A stretch of DNA of 7,945 nucleotides from the NCBI GenBank assembly GCA_028274825.1, contig JAQCMZ010000033.1:1-7945 (forward strand). The letters are read 5' to 3'. The DNA comes from Haloferacaceae archaeon. GTDB taxonomy: Archaea > Halobacteriota > Halobacteria > Halobacteriales > Haloferacaceae. Shown here in pieces: positions 1 through 5,362 of the stretch. Positions within the stretch are counted from its first letter, which is position 1. Each line of letters begins with the position of its first letter. The notes beneath the pieces are model-generated. The model worked only from the letters and a program-made list of their open reading frames with translations. It was not told the DNA's origin and ran no database searches. A program made the position numbers and the translations under genes.

Positions 1-165
1 CCTCTCACAATCCACGTCTGTGGCGTGGTGCGACGGGAGTTGTCGGGCGGAGTGGAGCCGCCCTCACGGACGCACCGAGCGTTCGGGTGTCAATTCCAGC
101 TGACCCATCTTGGGAAGCTCGAGGGGAATTACAGTCGCCTCAGATGGCATGCCCCGTTTTGGGAC
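1..165 (+). pseudogene. 5'-truncated, frameshifted remnant of an unidentified haloarchaeal protein (copy A)
   Basis: I do not recognise the family. The fragment is recognised because it matches the minus strand of a second locus in this window (about 2663-2829). The best block, 61-86, matches the reverse complement of 2741-2766 at 25 of 26 bases, and weaker similarity continues on both sides. Reading in frame 3 gives LTDAPSVRVSIPADP, against LTDAPNVRLFISTDP in the other copy. Further on, another frame reads EGNYSRLRWHA against EEDYNYRWARC, so copy A carries at least one frameshift. Near base 2 the match (LSQSTS versus ISQLLC) lies in yet another frame. The fragment runs off the left edge, so its true start is not visible. 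On its right it meets a TnpB remnant on the opposite strand, which suggests that a mobile element or deletion truncated it. Function unknown. Confidence 0.55.
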
Positions 166-349
166 GTGCGGTCAAGACGGTGAAGCCTTGGGGCTTGTCC
201 CCGAGGGACTTCACAATTCCGCTGGCCACTGAGTGCAGAATGTGCTTCACGTGCTCGTCCTCCCGACCATTCACTTGCTGGAGCGTTCGATGGGCTGATT
301 GAGTGTCGCACGCTTGGAGGTCGCTACGAGTCTTCTCGAACTCTCTCAT
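140..349 (-). pseudogene. tnpB: TnpB (IS200/IS605 accessory, OrfB-type) fragment
   Basis: This short minus-strand frame reads MREFEKTRSDLQA, then TQSAHRTLQQVNGRE, then HVKHILHSVASGIVKS. That order matches the segment of haloarchaeal TnpB proteins just after the first RuvC acidic motif: a helical RREFEETR-like stretch, the TQSAHRT motif, a GRE turn, and the H..S..IV helix. Only about 48 residues (down to about position 206) look like TnpB, whereas intact proteins have roughly 400. The RuvC catalytic motifs and the zinc ribbon are absent, and the 3' end (PKTGHAI then stop) does not continue the family. Upstream, an in-frame TGA lies six codons before the ATG, so nothing intact precedes it. TnpB is an RNA-guided nuclease that helps maintain IS elements. 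This fragment cannot encode an active one. No right-end guide RNA could be placed with confidence. Confidence 0.7.
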
Positions 350-541
350 GGGGCCTGCTGAATGTCATCGTGACCCTACACATTGCAGGGGCAATCTCAG
401 GAAAGCCCAACCGGATCACGGGGGGGTGTTTCAAAATTACGCTGCCTCCCGCAAGCGAAATTGTGCTGATATGTCGTGAGAGTGATCTAATGTTGCGCAT
501 CCTACGCTCTCGCGTTCCGTGTTAGGAGTTGACAAGGACAG

Positions 542-553
542 CTTTAAGATTAA
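542..553 (+). promoter_or_regulatory. TATA-like promoter of the acyl-CoA dehydrogenase gene
   Basis: An AT-rich element (CTTTAAGATTAA) is centred about 27 bases upstream of the ATG at 574. In haloarchaea this spacing places transcription initiation at or next to the start codon, giving a leaderless mRNA. No Shine-Dalgarno-like sequence sits just before the ATG, which is consistent. The element also argues against the TTG at 529 as the start, since that codon lies upstream of the box. Confidence 0.5.
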
Positions 554-573
554 GCATTAATAGTGTAGAATCG

Positions 574-1782
574 ATGAATTTCGACTTGTCTGAAAAACAT
601 CAGATGCTCCGAGAGAGCGTGAGAGAGTTCAGAGAGAATGAAATGGAGCCCCTACTGGAGGGAATCGATCCGGACGCGACCCACATTCCGAAAAAAGACG
701 AGGAGACACTGCAAGAAAAAGCCAAAAAACAGGGACTCTGGGCGATGGGAATCCCCGAGGAGTACGGCGGCAGGGGAATTGGTATTCTTGGTCGCGTGAT
801 CTCTCTTGAGGAACTGTCAAAGCATAGGCTCGGCCTGTACAATCCCGGACTCGGAGGGGTCAAATTAACGCCAGGTATCAGGGTCGGATCCCCCGAAGTG
901 TATCTCGATACTGCAAGCGACTTTCTCATGGATCGCTTCATTGAGCCGACGCTGCGGGGAGAGTTACAGAGCTGTTTCGCTCTCACGGAGCCGGCGGCCG
1001 GGTCTGACCCGACGAGTATGGAAACTCGAGCGGTCAAAGACGGTGATGAGTGGGTCATAAATGGGCAAAAACATTACATCGGCGATGCGGGATGGTGTGA
1101 TTACGGAATCTTATTTTCTAAGACAACCGTCGATGGTAGCGATGAGGGGATCACCTGCTTTTTGATCGACAGCGATAACGATGGCTGGGAGATGGAACGC
1201 CAGATGGATGTCATTCGGCCATTTGATCCGTTCAAAGTATCCATCACTGATCTCCGGATTGACGATGCATTCCGTCTCACGGAGGTTGGTGACGGGTTTG
1301 ATCTCGCTGCCAGCGGTGTTCGGTCCGGCCGGGTGACGTACTCCGCACAACATATTGGTGTCGCCACCGAGGCGATGGAAATGGCCCTGGAATACTCGAG
1401 GGAGCGAGAAACATTCGGCAAGGAGATATCAAAGCGGCAAGCGATACAGTGGATGATCGCTGACTCTGCAGTCGATATTCACAGTGCCCGGCTAGCACTC
1501 TATGACTGTGCCTGGAAAGCTGATCGAGATATAGACATGCGGCACGAAATCTCGATGGTCAAACTCCAGTCTTCTGAGGTGCTCGGTGATGTTCTGGACA
1601 AAGCAATTCAGATTCATGGCGGTAAAGGGGTCGATAAGGAGCTTCCGCTAGAACGGTGGTACCGAGAGGCACGGATCCGTCGGATTGGAGAAGGGACCTC
1701 CGAGATTCAGCGCCGCACCGTTGCCCGGAACTTGATCAAAGATTACGAACCTGTGGATCTTCTGGACAAAGTGAACGAATGA
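574..1782 (+). CDS. acyl-CoA dehydrogenase family protein
   Basis: FAD-dependent dehydrogenase of 402 residues, expected to introduce the alpha-beta double bond into an acyl-CoA and pass electrons to electron-transfer flavoprotein in the cytoplasm. Visible family features: N-terminal helical domain; the beta-domain signature ALTEPAAGSD (about 136-145), which contacts FAD and substrate; a W.INGQKHYIG stretch soon after; RETFGK (278-283) opening the C-terminal helical domain; IHGGKGV (347-353); and IGEGTSEIQRR, whose Glu373 is at the position of the catalytic base in medium-chain enzymes. Length is normal for the family and no frame break is seen. ATG 574 (MNFDLSEKH) is preferred over the upstream TTG at 529, because the family N-terminus begins here and a TATA-like box lies 27 bases upstream. 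The ERWYREARIRRIGEGTSEIQR C-terminus resembles the ACAD10/11-like branch, but substrate chain length cannot be read. No thiolase, hydratase or ETF genes are nearby. Confidence 0.95.
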   Translation: MNFDLSEKHQMLRESVREFRENEMEPLLEGIDPDATHIPKKDEETLQEKAKKQGLWAMGIPEEYGGRGIGILGRVISLEELSKHRLGLYNPGLGGVKLTPGIRVGSPEVYLDTASDFLMDRFIEPTLRGELQSCFALTEPAAGSDPTSMETRAVKDGDEWVINGQKHYIGDAGWCDYGILFSKTTVDGSDEGITCFLIDSDNDGWEMERQMDVIRPFDPFKVSITDLRIDDAFRLTEVGDGFDLAASGVRSGRVTYSAQHIGVATEAMEMALEYSRERETFGKEISKRQAIQWMIADSAVDIHSARLALYDCAWKADRDIDMRHEISMVKLQSSEVLGDVLDKAIQIHGGKGVDKELPLERWYREARIRRIGEGTSEIQRRTVARNLIKDYEPVDLLDKVNE

Positions 1783-2087
1783 CCGACGATCAACCCCTCA
1801 CAGAAGCAAAGACGAATCGATCTCGGACAGAGATAGGTCGTATCTCGGTCGAGCTTCTTGACTCCTCCGAACTGATCAAAGCTGTCCAGGGCGACTCGGG
1901 ATATGATGTTCAGTTCCTGCTCGCTAGTTCCCGTCCAAAGAGCACACAACCGCTTCTTGAGGCGAAAACGGATCGCTCTCGAGCAGAAATCGGGCGGGCG
2001 ATATCTGATCTGCTGGACCGCCACGAGACGGTCTGGATAACCAATACAGAAAACGAGTATGACGTTCAGATGTACGCTCAGGAGTAA
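1779..2087 (+). CDS. small protein made of two tandem copies of one ~42-residue unit
   Basis: The start ATG overlaps the stop of the acyl-CoA dehydrogenase gene (ATGA), implying translational coupling and one transcript. The same frame is open further upstream inside that gene, but the overlap and the onset of the repeat make ATG 1779 the natural start. The 102-residue product contains two copies of a unit, residues 5-46 and 57-98, aligned without gaps at an offset of 52; I count 22 identities in 42 positions. Shared landmarks are QPL.EAKT, RSR.EIGR, LLD and YDVQ. The predicted pattern is a helix (EIGRAISDLLD) followed by beta-type stretches (TVWITN, YDVQMY). The order helix then VWIT-like strand loosely recalls Phd/YefM antitoxins, but key residues of that family are not convincing, so the family is left unassigned. 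There is no signal peptide or membrane segment. A role linked to acyl-CoA metabolism is suggested only by the overlap. Confidence 0.8.
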   Translation: MTDDQPLTEAKTNRSRTEIGRISVELLDSSELIKAVQGDSGYDVQFLLASSRPKSTQPLLEAKTDRSRAEIGRAISDLLDRHETVWITNTENEYDVQMYAQE

Positions 2088-2126
2088 CAGTTATTAACCG
2101 GCTTTCAGGTGTTGGTGAGGTCTCAG

Positions 2127-2131
2127 TTTTT
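2127..2131 (+). terminator. possible T-tract terminator after the 102-residue protein gene
   Basis: Five consecutive T residues occur about 40 bases after the TAA stop at 2085-2087. Archaeal termination commonly occurs at short U-tracts without a required hairpin, and no strong stem-loop is seen just upstream. It is the first T-run after the operon. Confidence 0.3.
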
Positions 2132-2292
2132 ACATCTATATCAAGAATGATAGTAAAACGAGGCCGGGAATGTCAGTAAGTGAGAGGCGGGATACTCAGC
2201 GTTGTCCATGGTACCATCTGAAATCGACACGGTCAGTTTCTCAATGCGGTGATGTATGTCAAGTGCCGGTCCACTGTGAAGTTGATGTAGAG

Positions 2293-2309
2293 ATCACAGT
2301 GACTGTGAT
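2293..2309. repeat. 17-base perfect inverted repeat, ATCACAGT-G-ACTGTGAT
   Basis: The two eight-base arms are exactly complementary around a single central G. It is too short and too closely spaced to form a stable RNA hairpin, because a one-base loop is unfavourable. Its form suits a binding site for a dimeric regulator. It lies in decayed intergenic DNA, about 115 bases upstream of a coding-like fragment at 2411. No functional target is evident. Confidence 0.35.
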
Positions 2310-2599
2310 AGAGTATTACCAGAGTTTCTCCAAGCAGAATTGGCTAACTCGCCGGTGACACCGACACCGACTGAACTACTTAACCAGAGTGCTCTGACAG
2401 CTTTCTGTGTGTGCCGGCAGCCGAAACAGCTGAAATTGCCGCTGAAGAACTCAGGTCACGGACTGGCTGATCTTACCACCTGAGCACAATATCATCAGGA
2501 CAACTCGACGAATACAGATCTGTTTCGGGAATACTTGCTGCCGGGTTCTCGAAGAGACTACCCGCGGCTGATTAGAGTGGCCGCCGAGAGGTATTCGAC

Positions 2600-2929
2600 T
2601 CACCATCGCTGGGAAAGATTCGGATCCCGTTTCACTGCACATCGACACCATGGAAGCCTCACTGTTTTGTGACCACACCGCGCCCAGCGGTAATTATAAT
2701 CCTCCTCAACCTGCCCAGCTGGGTCGGTTGAAATGAACAGCCGAACGTTCGGTGCGTCCGTGAGGGTCGGAGCCTCCATTAATCCCGTTGAGACCCTCGT
2801 CGCACGCTCACAGAGTAATTGTGAGATGGACCACGTTTCCAGACGGTCTATTCCAGTTAGCGGTGGATCATGATTAGTGATCCGTCGTTGAGATTGTTCT
2901 CTAAATATCACCGCTGCATCATTTGACAT
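2600..2929 (-). pseudogene. unidentified haloarchaeal protein, likely 3'-decayed (copy B of the fragment at 1-165)
   Basis: The frame opens at ATG 2929 and runs 109 residues. Residues about 34-80, including ISQLLCERATRVS, EAPTLTDAPNVR and EEDYNYRWARC, correspond to the plus-strand fragment at the left edge of the window, so this is a genuine conserved family rather than a chance frame. The N-terminal part (SNDAAVIFREQSQRR, DPPLTGIDRLETW) also looks coding. The last ~25 residues are Cys/Arg/Trp-rich and lack the acidic bias of haloarchaeal proteins, suggesting that the true C-terminus was lost. The family is not recognised. It is probably not translated into a functional protein, but a short intact gene cannot be excluded. 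The two copies face each other across the acyl-CoA dehydrogenase locus. Confidence 0.45.
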
Positions 2930-3409
2930 TTGCCCGTGTCGGCTTCACTCTCGGGGTCACGTGGGTTGAGAATCGTCGAGTCTCGTCAGCACGGAAATCA
3001 CAGAGTTCCGAACGACCCCGAGGCACTCACCGTGACAATCTGTAGAGATCATTGTCGTCCTCATGTCCGTTGCACCGCTGATAGCTCCTCACTGAACTGA
3101 GCTGGTTACTGTACGAGTCTCCGTGTTGAGCCAGCCAGTAGATTAAACAGACCGTTGACAACCCTGTTGTCGGCAACGTCAGTTATCGGCGCACTCGCGT
3201 CGTTGTTGACCGCGATATCCGTGTTCAACCGCCAAGTCATTTCGTTTGAGGCGCGTTTTTTGTCCCTACGACGTGATTCGCGTTGAGGCGGCGATTGTCG
3301 CAGTGACTTCACACTCGAGTCTGAGTGATTTGATCAGAACATTGTAGGCACCAATCGAGTTTGATGCTACTCACACCTCTGGGTATAGTGCCCGATTCTG
3401 GCTGGTTCC
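2930..3409. other. intergenic stretch, no gene assigned
   Basis: One minus-strand frame (3106-3312) contains a plausible-looking piece, TDIAVNNDASAPITDVADN followed by RVVNGLFNLLAG. It also begins with a basic stretch atypical for haloarchaeal proteins and shows no recognised motif. The plus strand across the same segment is also open for about 30 codons. I cannot decide which strand, if either, was coding. No RNA gene or IS end is seen. Confidence 0.3.
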
Positions 3410-3637
3410 CTATTCAGCTTCCTCGCCGAGAATCGATCGCACGACGTCGATTTGAGCCTCCAACTCGGAGTCGATCGGGCCAAGTTCGCCTTTCTCTGCT
3501 AATCTGACGAACTCTCGCAGTTCCTCAGCGTCTTGCGTCTCGGCGAGATCAAGCTCGAGTTCGCCGCTGGCGATGGTGTTTGCGAGATCGTCCACTGGTC
3601 CAATGTCGAGATTTTCGGTTATGTCATCTCCAATCAT
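3410..3637 (-). CDS. acidic small hypothetical protein (75 aa)
   Basis: The product begins MIGDDITENLDIGPVDDLAN and ends ILGEEAE. It has 23 Asp/Glu against 4 Lys/Arg in 75 residues, a typical halophilic composition absent from the antisense frames, which supports real coding. Most of it should be helical with short turns at GPVDD and GELGP. There is no Cys cluster, signal peptide or membrane segment. ATG 3637 is chosen because the frame upstream adds only a hydrophobic/Cys stretch (LVCIDICG) from a TTG at 3667, and because AT-rich sequence suitable for a promoter lies around 3663-3680. The family is not recognised. It stands alone among decayed DNA, so context gives no clue to function. Confidence 0.7.
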   Translation of the reverse strand: MIGDDITENLDIGPVDDLANTIASGELELDLAETQDAEELREFVRLAEKGELGPIDSELEAQIDVVRSILGEEAE

Positions 3638-3662
3638 GATTCCACAGATGTCAATACACACT

Positions 3663-3672
3663 AACAATTGTT
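3663..3672. promoter_or_regulatory. AACAATTGTT palindrome in the upstream region of the acidic 75-aa gene
   Basis: A perfect ten-base palindrome lies about 26-35 bases upstream of the ATG at 3637 (minus strand), in the position expected of a TATA/BRE element. On the minus strand the context is TTATTGAACAATTGTTAG. It could be part of the core promoter or an operator overlapping it. Ten-base palindromes also arise by chance in AT-rich DNA. Confidence 0.3.
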
Positions 3673-4177
3673 CAATAACGGGCGGAGTATACAGGGTGTT
3701 CTTCAGTGATTCTGCTCTGCTCAGTCATTGATCTCATTGAGTCGGAGACAGCGGCGACGAGCGGTCACAGCGTGTGCCCGGGGGTAGCGGCACCGATCCA
3801 CGCAGGTGACCACGATTTCTCTGGTAGAGACACCATGTGACTGCGGGGTACTCTCTCCTGCGGCAACCATTTAGCGGTATCTTGGGGCAACGGGTGAGTC
3901 AAATTCTTGCCACTCGGGAATCCACGCCGTCTCCAACGCGGAGCCTCACGGTCTGGTCCAGTGTAAGTGGCCGATCAGCGTGGTCTCGCGGGTTCTCACG
4001 ATCTACCCGACCGGAGTAGTGAGCGTTGTTTCATATTGGCCGCCTCTCTCGTCCGGTGGCGGGTCTGTTGGCGGTCCTCGACGGAGTGCAAATCGTCACA
4101 AATCGCACATGGGGATTGTTGTGAATCTTTGATATGAGAGGGAATACAACACAAAAAATATCACATACGTCATTACT
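3668..4177. other. intergenic stretch with no convincing gene
   Basis: The plus-strand frame at 3837-4019 is Ser/Arg/Thr-rich and resembles an antisense shadow. Minus-strand pieces (for example REIVVTCVDRCRYPR and TAWIPEWQEFD) are interrupted by stops and are not recognised. A short imperfect tandem repeat, CAAATCGTCA followed by CAAATCGCAC, lies at about 4089-4108. The right end is the AT-rich promoter region of the TumE-like remnant. Confidence 0.3.
4148..4161 (+). promoter_or_regulatory. TATA-like element upstream of the TumE-like remnant
   Basis: An A-rich stretch ending AAAAAATATCA lies about 20-28 bases before the ATG at 4178. The spacing fits a leaderless haloarchaeal promoter, suggesting that the promoter survived although the genes behind it decayed. 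Confidence 0.4.
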
Positions 4178-4483
4178 ATGGGCTCTATATCGTCGTGTCT
4201 TGATTGGTCATACGGTGGGAGGGGATATTGAACCTCGCGTCAGAACCCGTGACATCCGGCGAAAAGCACCAAATCCGACGGTTCACAGTATCCGAGTGGA
4301 TACCGCCACGCGCTCCGTTACGGCTACACAGACGATGAGGACACAATTCTACGCGACGACGACAACAAATTTGTCGGTCGCCACGAGCAACATACACCGG
4401 ACTGCATCACAGAAATCGAGTTCTCAGGGATGATAGAACTCAGAGACCGGTTCTTCAGCAGAGTCGAAAACAACCATTACTGA
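4178..4483 (+). pseudogene. TumE-family (DUF6516-type) toxin, frameshifted remnant
   Basis: Three blocks in two frames rebuild a protein of roughly 100 residues, the normal size of this family. Block 1 (from ATG 4178) reads MGSISSCLDWSYGG. Block 2 (about 4219-4299, shifted frame) reads GILNLASEPVTSGEKHQ then IRRFTVSEW. Block 3 (about 4292-4483, first frame again) reads PSGYRHALRYGYTDDED, TILRDDDN, GRHEQHT and IEFSGMIELRDRFFS. These follow the TumE layout: a xxRV.xVxES.xxPxGYKYxxxYG strand pair, an RYDN-like motif (here RDDDN, with the Tyr lost), a His-rich turn, then EIEFPGxxxLxxRF. Frame 1 hits TGA at 4229-4231, so the gene is broken. It is followed directly by a remnant of the usual partner. 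Family assignment rests on motif order only. Confidence 0.7.
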
Positions 4484-4789
4484 AAACACACTGAAAATCA
4501 CGTTCCAGCAGGTGAAACCCACCAACAAGCAGCGCATGACCGATTCCAGCGCGGCGAGACCGGAGAAACAGGCGAAGCGATGCAACAAAAAGTGCGCTTT
4601 ATCATCAATTATGAGGACTTCGACGATACTGCCCTGCTTATGTGCACCGCAAATCTCAGACCTGTCGAAGCAATCGCCTCTGAAGAGCCAGTAGCCGCGG
4701 CATTTTGGACGTTTTCTCGCCAGATTGGGTCAGAAAGCTTCAATATCGATGCCCGACCCCAGAGAAGGCCACAACCCGACGGTGTTTAA
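4484..4789 (+). pseudogene. HVO_A0114-family DNA-binding antitoxin, degraded remnant
   Basis: Immediately after the TumE-like stop, one frame reads TLKITFQQV (about 4488-4514). After a frameshift, the sequence continues ETHQQAAHDRFQRGETGE, then VRFIINYEDFDDTALLM, then TANLRPVEAIASEEP. This is the N-terminal half of the HVO_A0114-type partner: a TLKITF start, the AAxRFxRGE motif, the NFEDFDDLxRLMxxxNLRLLEAIAxEEP stretch leading into the winged helix. After EEP the match stops. The recognition helix expected around a VDRDxxxVHRNL motif is missing in all three frames that I read, and the frame ends at 4789 with unrelated sequence. The start codon is also lost (CTGAAAACACACTG where an ATGAAAACACTG-like start would be expected). 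In intact modules this protein is the presumed antitoxin and autoregulator. Both members of this module are dead. Confidence 0.7.
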
Positions 4790-5008
4790 TTCGGAACTGA
4801 TTCACTCCGCGAAAGCGTTACTGGCAGTGGCTGTCCATTTGATATAGTGTTATATGGTTTATAGCCAGCATCTTACGGGGGTCGAGACTCCTGTCGGGAG
4901 GGAATCGAATCAGACCCGCAATCACCGACAGGGGCCGGTGACTCGGCCGAGTGCGGTCGGTTTCGACCAGAACGATACTAACACCGGTGGAGACGGTTTC
5001 TCGGGAGG
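4790..5008. other. intergenic region upstream of the ModE-like locus
   Basis: No gene is seen. The segment includes an AT-rich stretch at about 4841-4864 (ATATAGTGTTATATGGTTTA) that could serve as a promoter. It also has GC-rich sequence with small inverted repeats, for example CTCCTGTCGGGAG at about 4889-4901 (CTCC.....GGAG). No tRNA or other RNA gene could be folded from it by eye. Confidence 0.3.
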
Positions 5009-5029
5009 GTGATCGAGATCTCTGCCCAC

Positions 5030-5356
5030 ATGACCGGCGGCGACCTGGCAAACGCCTCGGCTGTAATGACCGATAGTGACGCCCCCTCGCAAGAGTACTT
5101 CCCACCAGTTGTCCGTGGAGACAATTCTCGCGCCGGGGGAGTCTTCCCGCTACTAGATCGACATCGAATTTGCCGTGAAGCTGGCGTGCCAGTCACCGAA
5201 TTCGGGGACCAACCAATCGCAGATGAATCGGAAGTCAGAGGTTTCGAGCACGGCTGCCGATCGACCCTGCTGGGTGATCTTCTGGGGCGAGATGACGAAT
5301 CCGATGTGCTGTCAGTAACATATCGAGATAATTGTTTTGCTGCCTGCCCGTCGTGA
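5030..5356 (+). CDS. hypothetical protein (108 aa), possible gene upstream of the ModE-like regulator
   Basis: The frame reads MTGGDLANASAVMTDSD, then EYFPPVVRGDN, RAGGVFPLLDRHRIC, VPVTEFGDQPIADESEV, ending NCFAACPS. It has the acidic bias of a halophile protein (many Asp/Glu), whereas the opposite strand gives a Ser/Arg/Pro-rich shadow, so plus-strand coding is favoured. GGAGGGTGATC at 5004-5014 resembles a strong Shine-Dalgarno sequence about 15 bases before ATG 5030. A GTG at 5009 inside it is the alternative start. The stop lies 6 bases before the start of the ModE-like gene, in the same frame, so it could be co-transcribed with it or be a decayed fragment. The family is not recognised, and no molybdate-binding, membrane or nuclease motif is visible. 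Confidence 0.4.
   Translation: MTGGDLANASAVMTDSDAPSQEYFPPVVRGDNSRAGGVFPLLDRHRICREAGVPVTEFGDQPIADESEVRGFEHGCRSTLLGDLLGRDDESDVLSVTYRDNCFAACPS
5323..5342 (+). promoter_or_regulatory. AT-rich putative promoter directly upstream of the ModE-like gene
   Basis: The sequence ATCGAGATAATTGTTTTG lies about 22-40 bases before ATG 5363 and overlaps the 3' end of the preceding ORF. Its position fits an archaeal TATA box giving a short leader. If it is used, the regulator is transcribed independently of the upstream ORF. Confidence 0.35.
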
Positions 5357-5362
5357 CATTGC

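Larger units (their letters stand above)
2088..2599. other. region without an identifiable intact gene; coding-like debris
   Basis: A frame from 2170 to 2358 encodes 62 residues (MSVSERRDTQRC...), but its composition is not haloarchaeal and no motif is seen, so it is not called. At 2411-2470 the plus strand reads VPAAETAEIAAEELRSRTG then stop. A different frame, open from 2484 to a TGA at 2670-2672, includes TDLFREYLLPGSRRDYPR and LIRVAAERYSTHH. These look like pieces of a decayed gene whose family I cannot name. A 17-base palindrome lies at 2293-2309. A candidate TATA-like string (ACTACTTAACC) precedes the 2411 fragment. Confidence 0.35.

Noticed and set aside
529..573. TTG start extending the acyl-CoA dehydrogenase by 15 residues
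   Set aside because: The extension overlaps the TATA-like box and is not part of the family N-terminus.
600..1058. 152-residue minus-strand frame inside the acyl-CoA dehydrogenase gene
   Set aside because: Ser/Arg/Pro-rich shadow of an unmistakable plus-strand gene; no independent motif.
2170..2358. 62-residue plus-strand frame
   Set aside because: Composition not haloarchaeal, no recognisable motif, no clear promoter at the right distance; likely chance.
3106..3312. 68-residue minus-strand frame
   Set aside because: Basic N-terminal half, both strands open, no motif; cannot be supported as a gene.
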